Assembly (NCBI GenBank): GCA_017643685.1 | Contig: JAEPMY010000014.1 | Span: forward strand, 1 to 46,659 | Reading direction: 5' to 3' | DNA: 46,659 bases | Source: Sneathiella sp. | GTDB taxonomy: Bacteria; Pseudomonadota; Alphaproteobacteria; Sneathiellales; Sneathiellaceae | In this document: one piece after another, positions 17,120-25,399 of the stretch | How positions within the stretch are numbered: the stretch's first letter is position 1 | Layout: the number at the start of each line of letters is the position of its first letter | Position numbers and translations under genes: made by a program | The notes under the pieces: generated by a model | The model's input: the letters and a program-made list of their open reading frames with translations, nothing else | What the model was told of the DNA's origin: nothing | The model's database searches: none

Positions 17120-18841
17120 TTAGCTAGCGGCGGCTTCCGCCTTTTTCCGCTCTTCGTATTTCTTCTGCTCCTCCTCCTTCAGCTCTTTCTTGGAGAGCTT
17201 ACCCACAAGGGTTTTCGGAAGTTCAGGCCTGAACTCAACGGCTCCTGGCAACTCGTGTTTTCCAAGCTTGTCTTTTAGGAAGGAACGCAGCTCTTCCAAC
17301 GAAAATTCGCTTTGGCCGGCTTTGAGCTTGATGAAGGCTTTGGCGGCTTCACCGCGATAATCGTCAGGGATACCAATCACCGTAACTTCTTCCACGGCTG
17401 GATGCTCAAAGATCGCTTCTTCAATCACACGTGGATAGACGTTAAACCCGCCTGACGTGATCATATCTTTTGTGCGATCCACGATAAACATGTAGCCGTC
17501 TTCATTAAGGTAGCCGGTGTCACCTGTCAGGAAGAAATCGCCGACAAATGATTCAGCGGTTGCCTCTGGCTTATTCCAATAGCCCTTCATGATGTTCGGG
17601 CCCTTGATACCAATCTCCCCAATTTCACCGGCAGGCATTGTTTTGGTTTTGTCTTCCACATCAAAGATACGGATTTCAATACCGGGAACCGGCACACCTG
17701 CAGAGCCTGCAACACGCTTATCTGTATCTGGTGTCGCCGTGCCGGATGGAGACGTCTCTGTCATGCCCCAACCTTCAAGCAAACGACATCCTGTCAGCTT
17801 CTGGAACTTGTCCTGTACTTCTACAGGCAACGGTGCGCCGCCGGAGTTGCAAAGTTTTAAGAAGCTGAAGTCGTATTTCTGAATATCTGGATGGTTTGCG
17901 ATGGCCATATACATTGTCGGAACACCGGGGAAGACTGTGGGCTTTTTCTTGGCCAAGTCTTTCATCACATCTTCCAGATCGAATTTGGGATGAAGGATCA
18001 GTTCAGACCCGCCCGCGATACCAAAGTTCATATTGACGGTCAGCGCATAGATATGGAACAGCGGCAAGACAGCCATTACTTTTTCGGTTCCATCGACGAG
18101 TTTTGCATCCTCGCCCTCCTGCATAGCACGGAGCTGCTGAGTAGACGCCACCAAATTACGGTGGGTCAGCATAGCACCTTTCGGTAAGCCAGTTGTACCG
18201 CCTGTATACTGAATAACGGCGATGCGCTCTTCTGGGTGTTTAACTTCAACTGGATCATATTTCCCGTCATTGGCGATCAATGACTTGAAGGACATATGCT
18301 TGTTGTTGTTTGGAATGCGTGAAATTTCTTTGGATTTTACAATCGGATAGAGCAGGTTTTTTGGGAAAGGCAGAACCTCTTTCAGGTTGCCAACAATTAC
18401 CTTCTTCAGGCGCGTTTTTTCGACCAGCTTACCAATGTTTGGATATAGAACCTCAAGGTCCAATGTGATCATAAAGTCAGTTTGGCTGTCTTCGATTTTA
18501 TGGATCAGTTCCCGCTCCGCATCCAGCGGCGAATAGTTCACAACTGTACCGCCCGCTTTCAGAATGCCAAAGAAGCAAACGATATATTGCGGACAGTTAG
18601 GAAGGTAGAGACCCACATGGACACCTTTGCCAACACCGAGCGCTTGAAACCCCTTTGCGGCGCGGCTGACGAGATCATCCAACTCGGCATATGTATATCT
18701 TTTGTCGAGGAAATCGATTGCGTAGTTATTTGGCCACTTTTTGACGGCTTCGTCCAAAATGGCAAAAACCGGCTTGTTTTCGATCTCAATATCCCATTTT
18801 ACCCCTTGAGGGTAAGACTTTTCCCACGGAAAATCTGACAT
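17120..18841 (-). CDS. fadD: Long-chain acyl-CoA synthetase (AMP-forming)
   Basis: This 573-residue ligase activates fatty acids to acyl-CoA through acyl-adenylate. Signatures are the P-loop-like YTGGTTGLPKGAMLTHRN, the GWGMTETSPSGTATP adenylate motif, the TGDTGYLNEDGYMFIVDR hinge region, and a C-terminal GKLSKKEL with the conserved Lys. The C-terminus ends in a Lys/Glu-rich tail. I chose the ATG at 18841, with AAGGGATTGGAG upstream; starting at 18967 would add 42 residues without homology support. It is divergent from a 72-residue protein gene, with a 15-bp palindrome in between. AtuH-like activation of isoprenoid acids is possible but cannot be told apart from general FadD. Confidence 0.92.
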   Translation of the reverse strand: MSDFPWEKSYPQGVKWDIEIENKPVFAILDEAVKKWPNNYAIDFLDKRYTYAELDDLVSRAAKGFQALGVGKGVHVGLYLPNCPQYIVCFFGILKAGGTVVNYSPLDAERELIHKIEDSQTDFMITLDLEVLYPNIGKLVEKTRLKKVIVGNLKEVLPFPKNLLYPIVKSKEISRIPNNNKHMSFKSLIANDGKYDPVEVKHPEERIAVIQYTGGTTGLPKGAMLTHRNLVASTQQLRAMQEGEDAKLVDGTEKVMAVLPLFHIYALTVNMNFGIAGGSELILHPKFDLEDVMKDLAKKKPTVFPGVPTMYMAIANHPDIQKYDFSFLKLCNSGGAPLPVEVQDKFQKLTGCRLLEGWGMTETSPSGTATPDTDKRVAGSAGVPVPGIEIRIFDVEDKTKTMPAGEIGEIGIKGPNIMKGYWNKPEATAESFVGDFFLTGDTGYLNEDGYMFIVDRTKDMITSGGFNVYPRVIEEAIFEHPAVEEVTVIGIPDDYRGEAAKAFIKLKAGQSEFSLEELRSFLKDKLGKHELPGAVEFRPELPKTLVGKLSKKELKEEEQKKYEERKKAEAAAS

Positions 18842-18978
18842 CTCCAATCCCTTATGTTGAATTCCCTGATTTTTCTTTTTCGTTAGGTTAAGTTGTGAAA
18901 GGGGGGCGGTCAAAGAAAAAAAGAGTTTCCCTAAGGGAAGGGTGGCCGTAAAAAACACATTGTGCACTGCACCAATTG

Positions 18979-18993
18979 CGAGAATTGTTCTCG
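18979..18993. promoter_or_regulatory. 15-bp palindrome in the fadD divergent promoter region
   Basis: CGAGAATTGTTCTCG is a perfect palindrome with 6-bp arms around TTG, and looser ATT/AAT symmetry extends outside it. It is 138 bp before fadD and 57 bp before the divergent small gene. GAANNNTTC cores occur in sites of several regulators, so the binder is unassigned. Confidence 0.5.
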
Positions 18994-19049
18994 ATCAATG
19001 TGTGTGCTTTTATTCTAATCAATCATAATAAGAAAAAAGGAAGAAAAAA

Positions 19050-19268
19050 ATGAGCACACCTGCTGAAATCGCATATCACACCGTCCAGGCAGGCCTCGCT
19101 AAAATTGCGGAAGAAGGGCAGTCAGAAGACGCCTTTGCCCGCTCTTTAATTAACGAGGCTATCGCTATTTACATGAAAACCCGCTCCGCCGATGATGTCG
19201 GGACGGAGCTGGAATTTCTGGCTGAGAATCTGGACGATGATCAGGAATATACTTTTATGCGGCCTTGA
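19050..19268 (+). CDS. Small conserved-looking acidic protein, unknown function
   Basis: This predicted protein has 72 residues, with an alanine- and glutamate-rich helical first half and an acidic end (AENLDDDQEYTFMRP). AAGGAAG lies 7-8 bases before the ATG, which supports translation. I do not recognise a family. It is divergent from fadD across a palindromic region and runs convergent with the PLP-dependent dehydratase gene, whose stop is only 5 bases away. A link with fatty acid activation is suggested only by position. Confidence 0.65.
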   Translation: MSTPAEIAYHTVQAGLAKIAEEGQSEDAFARSLINEAIAIYMKTRSADDVGTELEFLAENLDDDQEYTFMRP

Positions 19269-19273
19269 CCCCT

Positions 19274-20206
19274 TTAAGAGGGTAGGCCATCAAGCCCGGC
19301 GCCGCAGATGATCACACCGGTTTTGGCACCTTTGGTGTCGATGCGCTTGGAATGCAACGCGCCGATTGCTGCGGCTGCGGAAAGTTCAACGGCAATGCCC
19401 GCATTCTCCCAAAGCCAGCATGCTGCTTCTTCCATAATCTCATCGCTGACCAACACCACTTCATCTACATTCTTAGAGATGATGTCGAAATTTGCTTCGG
19501 CGCTTCGGCGCGGGGCTAAGGTGCTGGCTTTGGTGTAGATCCCATCCAATGTCACAAGTTCACCTGCTTTTAAGCTATCATGCAGAGTTGGAGCGCCTTC
19601 TGCCTCAATCCCGATGATTTTAATGTTTGGGTTGATCTGTTTAGCTGCGCTTGCGACCCCAGAGATAAGCCCGCCGCCGCCGATCGCGACAAGAAGAACT
19701 TCTAAATCAGCGACATCCTCCAGCATTTCAAGGGCAATGGTGCCTTGACCCTGAATAACAGTATCGTCGGCGAAGGGGTGGATATAGGTTTTACCGTTCT
19801 CGTCCCGATCTTTTAGCGCAAGAGCGTTAGCATCGTCCCAGACCGGACCAGAAACAATCACATCAGGGGTCAGCTTCTGAAGCTTTTTGACTTTGCTCGC
19901 AGGTGTATTCTCCGGGAGATAAATTGTCGTTGGTGTTTGGGTGAGTGCCCCCGCATAGGCAACGCCCATACCGTGATTGCCGCCAGATGCTGTGACCAAT
20001 CCGCGGGACAGTTCTTCCTCGCTCAGCGATAAAACAGTGTTGAGCGCACCACGAACTTTAAAAGACCCAGAAACCTGAAGATTTTCAAGCTTCACCAGAA
20101 TTTCCAAATCTTCTGACAGTTTCAGAGGTATGGTTGGAGTTCGGCGGATATATGGCTTCAGACGATTGGAAGCCTGCTTGAAATCATCAAGTGTGAAGGA
20201 GGTCAT
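19274..20206 (-). CDS. PLP-dependent threonine/serine dehydratase family enzyme
   Basis: This 310-residue fold-type II PLP enzyme has the lysine-binding motif SGSFKVRGA with Lys50 as the expected Schiff base, the conserved ASGGNHGMGVAYAG segment and the phosphate-binding loop AIGGGGLISGV. No ACT regulatory domain follows, so it resembles catabolic threonine dehydratases, serine racemases or hydroxyectoine-utilisation dehydratases rather than IlvA. It would release ammonia and a 2-oxo acid. It is divergent from a dienoyl-CoA isomerase gene; a 9-bp inverted repeat lies between the two starts. Confidence 0.87.
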   Translation of the reverse strand: MTSFTLDDFKQASNRLKPYIRRTPTIPLKLSEDLEILVKLENLQVSGSFKVRGALNTVLSLSEEELSRGLVTASGGNHGMGVAYAGALTQTPTTIYLPENTPASKVKKLQKLTPDVIVSGPVWDDANALALKDRDENGKTYIHPFADDTVIQGQGTIALEMLEDVADLEVLLVAIGGGGLISGVASAAKQINPNIKIIGIEAEGAPTLHDSLKAGELVTLDGIYTKASTLAPRRSAEANFDIISKNVDEVVLVSDEIMEEAACWLWENAGIAVELSAAAAIGALHSKRIDTKGAKTGVIICGAGLDGLPS

Positions 20207-20244
20207 AAAACTTACCTGAAATTATTACATTGAGAGGTTAGGAG

Positions 20245-20271
20245 GGTTATGGTTACACTTTCACCATAACC
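20245..20271. promoter_or_regulatory. 27-bp inverted repeat in a divergent promoter region
   Basis: GGTTATGGT (20245-20253) and ACCATAACC (20263-20271) are exact reverse complements separated by 9 bases. The element lies 39 bp before the dehydratase start and 30 bp before the isomerase start, so it could control both. No T-tract follows it, which argues against a terminator. Confidence 0.6.
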
Positions 20272-20300
20272 AAATAAAAACAGAAAGAACAGGGGAAGTC

Positions 20301-21152
20301 ATGGCATATCAAACAATGTCGCTGACGGTTGAAAACCACATCGCGCATATACAGTTGAACCGGCCCGATCAGTATAACTCTATGATTATGGAGTTTTGGC
20401 AGGAGATGATTGACATCTTTGCTGAGATTGAGCAAACGCCGGAAGCTCGTGTCGTTGTCATCTCTTCCATGGGTAAGCATTTCACCGCGGGGCTGGATCT
20501 CACCGCCTTTGCAGGTATCGCCGAAGAAATGAATAGCGACCTTGATGGTGCTCGGGTACGGGAGCGGTTCAAAAACACCGTTCTTGAGATGCAGGAAAGC
20601 TTTAACGTTATCGAGAAATGCCGTCTTCCGGTTCTGATCGCGACGCAGGGAGGTTGCATCGGCGGCGGCGTGGACATGATTAGTGCCTGCGATATGCGTT
20701 ACTGCACTGAAGATGCGTTTTTCTGTATTCAGGAAATTAACATTGGGATGACTGCGGATGTGGGCACGTTGCAGCGCCTCCCGCACCTGATCCCCTCCGG
20801 CATCGTGCGCGAATTGGCTTATACAGGCCGTCGCATGTTCGCGGATGAGGTCAAGGAATATGGTCTTGTTAATCAGGTTTTCGAAAATGCTGAAGCTATG
20901 TTGGAGGCGGTGATGAAAATTGCGACTGAGATCGCCAGTAAATCACCCCTTGCTGTCTATGGGACCAAGGAAATGATAAACTATACCCGTGATCATTCCG
21001 TTGATGATGCCCTGAAATACATGGCGGTTTGGCAGTCCGGCATGTTCCTCTCCCGCGATTTGCTGGAAGCCGCCAGCGCCAATCAGGCGAAACGCATGCC
21101 GGAGTTTGATAATATTCTGGCGCCTAAGAAGATGGTGCGGCGCTCTCCTTGA
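20301..21152 (+). CDS. Delta(3,5)-delta(2,4)-dienoyl-CoA isomerase-like crotonase
   Basis: This 283-residue crotonase-family enzyme resembles eukaryotic ECH1. The core reads GGGVDMISACDMRY, then CIQEINIGMTADVGTLQRLP; these supply the Asp, Glu and Asp residues used by ECH1 to shift conjugated double bonds in unsaturated fatty acyl-CoA. A standard hydratase would have Glu in place of the first Asp and lack the ADVGTLQRLP pattern. It would help degrade polyunsaturated or odd-position double bonds. The last 29 bp overlap the convergent thioesterase gene. GGGGAAG precedes the ATG. Confidence 0.87.
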   Translation: MAYQTMSLTVENHIAHIQLNRPDQYNSMIMEFWQEMIDIFAEIEQTPEARVVVISSMGKHFTAGLDLTAFAGIAEEMNSDLDGARVRERFKNTVLEMQESFNVIEKCRLPVLIATQGGCIGGGVDMISACDMRYCTEDAFFCIQEINIGMTADVGTLQRLPHLIPSGIVRELAYTGRRMFADEVKEYGLVNQVFENAEAMLEAVMKIATEIASKSPLAVYGTKEMINYTRDHSVDDALKYMAVWQSGMFLSRDLLEAASANQAKRMPEFDNILAPKKMVRRSP

Positions 21153-21570
21153 GTTTGGAAGTCTGATTGAAAATTTTCCAAATCCCATCGGCGGTCAGAA
21201 TGATCTGATCGCCGATCATCAATTCCCCACGAATAAAGACAACTGACATGCCTTTGCGGGTGATATTGCAGTTGAGGTCAATCCAGTCCCCTTCTTTGGC
21301 ACCAGCCAGAAAGTCAATGTTGAGAGAAATCGTTGCGCAGCGGCGTTTATCAACGGCATTCCAAACATAATGCCCCATCATTTCATCTGCAAAACTCATC
21401 ATCATGCCGCCATGAAGCATGCCGTTAAAATTGCAGTGTCCCTTCTCGACAAGAAATCCGAACTTATACTGATCCCCTTCCTTCTTGAAATAAAGCGGTC
21501 CAATTTTTTCTGGATACATTTCAGGGGCTTGGTAAAGGCGGTAGCCTTCAGGGATTTTGGATGTGGTCAT
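21124..21570 (-). CDS. PaaI-type hotdog thioesterase
   Basis: This 148-residue protein has the PaaI-family signature CNFNGMLHGGMMMSFADEMMG, where the N-G-x-x-H-G-G and the following Asp/Glu form the active site. These enzymes hydrolyse acyl- or aryl-CoA thioesters. The gene is convergent with the dienoyl-CoA isomerase and overlaps it by 29 bp, which may create transcriptional interference. The region upstream of its start holds a hairpin and then the 58-residue gene, which is transcribed in the same direction. Confidence 0.88.
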   Translation of the reverse strand: MTTSKIPEGYRLYQAPEMYPEKIGPLYFKKEGDQYKFGFLVEKGHCNFNGMLHGGMMMSFADEMMGHYVWNAVDKRRCATISLNIDFLAGAKEGDWIDLNCNITRKGMSVVFIRGELMIGDQIILTADGIWKIFNQTSKLKESAAPSS

Positions 21571-21606
21571 AATGTGCGCATTCTCGTTTTTCGCAAATGT
21601 ATGACG

Positions 21607-21636
21607 AAACGGGCCAGCGATGCAACCAGCCCGTTT
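21607..21636 (-). terminator. Hairpin after the 58-residue gene, possible terminator
   Basis: AAACGGGC (21607-21614) pairs exactly with GCCCGTTT (21629-21636) around a 14-base loop. The T-tract is short, so termination efficiency is uncertain. It lies 17 bases past the stop of the small minus-strand gene. Confidence 0.5.
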
Positions 21637-21653
21637 GGGGAATGATACAGATT

Positions 21654-21830
21654 TTATTTCTCGTACCCATTTCGCATGGCATTTTCAATGCAGTCATCCA
21701 AATGCACATAACCTTGCGTGGAAGCCCCTACAATTCGGCCATTTGTGGCTGTACGGCGCCACCTCCATTTGGGCGGTTCATGCTCATCTTGATAAAACTC
21801 CCACTTGTCGTTTATGCCTTCTGTGCCCAT
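21654..21830 (-). CDS. 58-residue DUF1508/YegP-like protein
   Basis: This short gene encodes 58 residues. The start ATG at 21830 has AGGAG 6 bases upstream, and the frame ends at TAA (21654). The protein contains the pattern W-x-F-Y-x-D, then WRWRRTATNGRIVGASTQGY and a later DCIENAMRNGY. This W-R-W-R / N-G-x-I-(I/V)-x-x-S-x-G-Y arrangement matches the small repeat of the DUF1508 (YegP) family, although the spacing after GY is shorter than I remember. Function is unknown; YegP-like proteins are stress-related in some bacteria. It is divergent from yjbQ and would be missed by length cut-offs. Confidence 0.72.
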   Translation of the reverse strand: MGTEGINDKWEFYQDEHEPPKWRWRRTATNGRIVGASTQGYVHLDDCIENAMRNGYEK

Positions 21831-21895
21831 TTTAATCTCCTGAAATCATTGGTAGCTTCAAGACGTTTCAGCGGCTTAACTGTGAGAGGATGATC

Positions 21896-22315
21896 ATGTG
21901 GCAGAAAAGTGGAGACTTAACCGTCCAGACCTTGGGAAAAGGCCTCACCGATATTACCCGAAAAGTGGATCAGTTCCTGTTGGATATTGGAGCTCGCCAA
22001 GGGGTGCTTACCCTTTTTATTCAGCATAGCTCTGCTTCTCTCACGATCCAGGAGAATGCCGACCCGGATGTGCAGCGCGATCTTGAAGATTATATGGAAA
22101 AAATTGTTCCTGAAGGGCATGGCCTTTATCGCCATGACAGTGAAGGGCTAGATGATATGCCGGCGCATATCCGGTCAGCCCTGACAGATGTGTCGCTCAC
22201 CATTCCTGTGCTGCAGGGGGAAATGCGCTTGGGCACCTGGCAGGGTATTTATGTTTTTGAGCATCGGGAGAGGCCGCATAATCGCCACCTCGCCCTGCAT
22301 TTTATTGGTGAATAA
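21896..22315 (+). CDS. yjbQ: YjbQ/UPF0047 family protein
   Basis: This 139-residue protein belongs to UPF0047, with the family features LTLFIQHSSASLTIQENADP, the acidic HDSEGLDDMPAHIRSAL segment and the GTWQGIYVFEHRERPHNR end. The conserved His, Ser and Asp residues form a metal- or phosphate-binding pocket. YjbQ of E. coli has weak thiamine phosphate synthase activity, but the physiological role is unsettled. I chose the ATG at 21896 (MWQK) because GAGAGG lies 6 bases upstream; the ATG at 21890 overlaps that ribosome binding site. It is convergent with the M20 peptidase gene with 5 bases between. Confidence 0.92.
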   Translation: MWQKSGDLTVQTLGKGLTDITRKVDQFLLDIGARQGVLTLFIQHSSASLTIQENADPDVQRDLEDYMEKIVPEGHGLYRHDSEGLDDMPAHIRSALTDVSLTIPVLQGEMRLGTWQGIYVFEHRERPHNRHLALHFIGE

Positions 22316-22320
22316 AGGCG

Positions 22321-23781
22321 TTACCCGCCAACATTTTCCATCAAACGAACATAGAATTGGATAATCTCCTGATAGTTATCCACCATGATCCGTTCATTGG
22401 TTCCGTGAATGCGCCCCAGATCATCTGGCCCGAAACGCATCGGGATAAAGCGGTAGTTATTCTCGGCTAGTTCCTCATAATGCTTACTATCAGAGCCTGC
22501 GAGCATCAGCCCCGGAGAGACAATAACATCTGGCAGGACTTCCCCGATGGTCTTTTTGATATTGTGATAACTTTCATGATCGTGAGCCGATACCTTTGAT
22601 GGCTCATTCCCTTGCTTCACTTCGATGGAAATATCCTGGTCATTCACAACTTCCGTCACATGATCAATCACACCCTGAATGGTGGTCCCCGGCAGTATTC
22701 GGAAATTCACGGTGGCATTAGCAGTGCTTGGCAGTACATTGTCTTTTGTTCCGCCATCAATGATTGTCGCCGCAGTGGTCGTGCGGACCATGGCGTTTGT
22801 TGCACCGCCTTTGCCAAGTTGATCGACAAGAACGGGCTCCAGCAGCCAGCGGTTTGAAATCACGGCTTTTAAGGATGTTGGCATATATGGTGCCAGTGTA
22901 TCAAACATATCGGTCACCGGACGGCGAAGTGCGGGAGGCAATCTGTTCTCTTCCAGCCGGGCAATTGCGCGGGAGATTTTACCAACAGCGGTTTGTTGCG
23001 GCGGCATGGAGGAGTGCCCCCCCTCCGCTTTCGCGGTTAGTTGCAGCGTCAAATACCCTTTCTCGGCAAGGGCGATAAAGGCAATTGGTTCGGTGACGCC
23101 GGGCATAATGTCTTTAACGACGACCATTCCCTCATCAAGGGTGAAAGCAACTTTGACATTCTGCGCGGTTAAATGTTCAACGATTTTCGCTGCCCCATTT
23201 GGGCCGCCAATTTCTTCATCATGGCCAAAAGCGAAATAGAAGGTACGCTTGGGCTGGTAGCCTTGTTTCAGTTGATACTCAGCCGCTTCCAGTGTCGCAA
23301 ACACGGAAACTTTGTCATCCAGCGTGCCCCGGCCCCAAATGGCGCCATCAACAATTTTTCCAGAAAAAGGAGGTTGCTCCCAATTTTGTTCAGTGCCTTC
23401 TTCGATAGGGACCACATCTGTGTGCCCCATGAGGATGGCGGCCGGAAGACTTGGATCCGATCCTTCCCATTTATACAGAAGGCTATAATCACTGATGACT
23501 GTTTTTTCGAGTTTTGCGGCAACCGTTGGGTAGGCGCGATCAATCATAGCGTGCAGCTTCTCAAATTCTGCAGCCTCAACAGGGGCGTCAATCGACCAGG
23601 AAATGGTTTTGTAAGTAACGGCTTCCGATAGTCGCTCCGCCGCGGCCGTTTTATCAATATCCGCCTTTGGAACGGCGATATTTTCTTTTTCTTCAGGATT
23701 ATTAGTAAAAGTTTTGAAGGCGACCGTCCCAAGCAGGGCAACGATCGCCACAAGGATTAGATATCCAATTTTTTTAAACAA
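22321..23781 (-). CDS. Membrane-anchored M20 peptidase (carboxypeptidase S/PM20D1-like)
   Basis: This 486-residue protein starts with a membrane anchor (residues 5-22) and then has an M20 dizinc peptidase domain: LMGHTDVVP, GRGTLDDK, FGHDEEIGG, the dimerisation domain, and a late GRIHGTNERI. The long insertion relative to ArgE/DapE and the anchor match carboxypeptidase S and mammalian PM20D1, which hydrolyses or makes N-acyl amino acids. The only start that keeps the anchor is TTG at 23781, with GGGGGT upstream; the first in-frame ATG codes for a Met about 78 residues in. It probably acts outside the cytoplasm on peptides or N-acyl amino acids. Confidence 0.87.
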   Translation of the reverse strand: MFKKIGYLILVAIVALLGTVAFKTFTNNPEEKENIAVPKADIDKTAAAERLSEAVTYKTISWSIDAPVEAAEFEKLHAMIDRAYPTVAAKLEKTVISDYSLLYKWEGSDPSLPAAILMGHTDVVPIEEGTEQNWEQPPFSGKIVDGAIWGRGTLDDKVSVFATLEAAEYQLKQGYQPKRTFYFAFGHDEEIGGPNGAAKIVEHLTAQNVKVAFTLDEGMVVVKDIMPGVTEPIAFIALAEKGYLTLQLTAKAEGGHSSMPPQQTAVGKISRAIARLEENRLPPALRRPVTDMFDTLAPYMPTSLKAVISNRWLLEPVLVDQLGKGGATNAMVRTTTAATIIDGGTKDNVLPSTANATVNFRILPGTTIQGVIDHVTEVVNDQDISIEVKQGNEPSKVSAHDHESYHNIKKTIGEVLPDVIVSPGLMLAGSDSKHYEELAENNYRFIPMRFGPDDLGRIHGTNERIMVDNYQEIIQFYVRLMENVGG

Positions 23782-23826
23782 GCTACACCCCCAGTTATTC
23801 TTTTAAAAGGAGTGTAGCCTGCTTTA

Positions 23827-25254
23827 TCAGATAGAGAAACCACCCAATTTAGTTTCCAGATACTCTGCGATGCCTTCGTGACCACCCTCACGTCCGAGGC
23901 CACTTTCTTTCATGCCGCCAAACGGGGCTGCGGCTGCGGTAGGGTTGATGTCATTGATGCCGATGATCCCAAATTTCAGACCTTCGAACATGCGGAAAGC
24001 CCGGTCAATATTCGGGGTGTAGATATAAGCTGCCAATCCGTAATTCGTATCATTGGCTTTCTCCAGCACCTCTTCCTCGCTTTCAAATGTGAGAACAGGG
24101 GCAACAGGGCCAAAAGTTTCTTCGCGGTAAATCAGCATGTCTTCTGTCACGTCTGCGAGAACCGTCGGCGCATAGAAATGGCCTTTATCCATGCCGTTAT
24201 CCATTAGGCGATGCCCACCACACACAAGGCGTGCGCCTTTGGAGATGGCATCTTTAACTTGGTTATCGACTTTAGCGACAGCGGCTTCATTTACAAGCGG
24301 ACCAATGCTGATCCCGTCTTCAAGGCCATTACCGCCGCGCATTTTTCGCACGCGGGCTTCCAGCGTTTCGATAAAGGGCTCTGCAATTGATTTATGAACG
24401 AATAGACGGTTCGGGCTGATGCAGGCCTGACCTGTATTCAGGAATTTGACAAGCGAGACACCTTTCGCCGCATGTTCTGGATCTGCATCGTCGCAAACGA
24501 TAAATGGTGCGTGCCCCCCAAGTTCCATAGAAACGCGTTTCATATTGGCTGCAGCAGCCTGATTTAGCATTTTGCCAACGCCTGTTGAGCCGGTGAAAGT
24601 CAGTTTTGCGATCTTAGGGTTGTTTGTAAATTCTTCACCAATTTCGGCGGGTTTTTCCGCGGTCACAAGATTTACGACACCTGCAGGCAGTCCTGCCTCT
24701 TCGAAGATTTTATACATCTCAACGGCGCAAAGCGGCGTGGCTTCGGCAGGTTTCAAAACAACCGTACATCCCGCAGCAAGGGCTGGGCCCACCTTGCGGG
24801 TGATCATGGAAATCGGATAGTTCCAGGGGGTGATCGCTCCAACAACCCCAACCGGATGCTGCTGAACCATAAAACGCTGGTCACCGCGGGGTGCTGGTAA
24901 TGTCTCTCCGTAAATGCGTTTTGCTTCCTCTGCATACCAAAGCAGGAAATCCGCCCCATACTGGACCTCATTGCGGGACGCCTTAAGTGGTTTTCCCTGT
25001 TCTTTGGTCATGGTGACGGCCAGATGCTCTTTCTTCTCGATCATCAGGTTATAAGCCCGATATAGGAAGGCGGAGCGCTGATAAGCGGTTGTTTTTGACC
25101 AGGTCTTAAAGGCTTCTGCCGCGGCATCGATTGCGGCGACGACATCCTCTCGGCCGCCGTTTGGCACATCGCCAATAACCTCGCCCGTTGCCGGGTTCGT
25201 CACATCAAACCGGGTCCCGCTTTTCGCTTCACACCATTGACCATTGATATACAT
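23827..25254 (-). CDS. NAD(P)-dependent aldehyde dehydrogenase
   Basis: This 475-residue enzyme of the succinate-semialdehyde dehydrogenase-like branch oxidises an aldehyde to the acid. It has the ITPWNYPISMITRKVGPALAAG region, the nucleotide-binding FTGSTGVG, the general base in MELGGHAPFIV and the nucleophile in NTGQACISPNR. The end, PFGGMKESGLGREGG, is typical. The ATG at 25254 has AAGGGG 8 bases upstream; a longer start at 25335 would add an atypical N-terminus. It is divergent from the cysteine-dioxygenase-like gene. The substrate is unknown; succinate semialdehyde or glutarate semialdehyde are candidates by similarity. Confidence 0.93.
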   Translation of the reverse strand: MYINGQWCEAKSGTRFDVTNPATGEVIGDVPNGGREDVVAAIDAAAEAFKTWSKTTAYQRSAFLYRAYNLMIEKKEHLAVTMTKEQGKPLKASRNEVQYGADFLLWYAEEAKRIYGETLPAPRGDQRFMVQQHPVGVVGAITPWNYPISMITRKVGPALAAGCTVVLKPAEATPLCAVEMYKIFEEAGLPAGVVNLVTAEKPAEIGEEFTNNPKIAKLTFTGSTGVGKMLNQAAAANMKRVSMELGGHAPFIVCDDADPEHAAKGVSLVKFLNTGQACISPNRLFVHKSIAEPFIETLEARVRKMRGGNGLEDGISIGPLVNEAAVAKVDNQVKDAISKGARLVCGGHRLMDNGMDKGHFYAPTVLADVTEDMLIYREETFGPVAPVLTFESEEEVLEKANDTNYGLAAYIYTPNIDRAFRMFEGLKFGIIGINDINPTAAAAPFGGMKESGLGREGGHEGIAEYLETKLGGFSI

Positions 25255-25399
25255 TGGGTGTCCCCTTACACGTTGTTTTTTGTAAATGCTTTGAAACGGC
25301 TCTACCCCATCGGGGGAGCGTCTGTAAAGTCTCATTTAACAGATTGCGATTGTGGTATCGAGCGGTAAACTATCCCAAAACAATGGGCTGGAGGGTGTG

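Noticed and set aside
23782-23820. GCTACAC/GTGTAGC inverted repeat before the M20 peptidase
   Set aside because: Arms are only 7 bp and 22 bases apart, and the left arm covers the ribosome binding region; it may affect translation but support is too thin for a feature.
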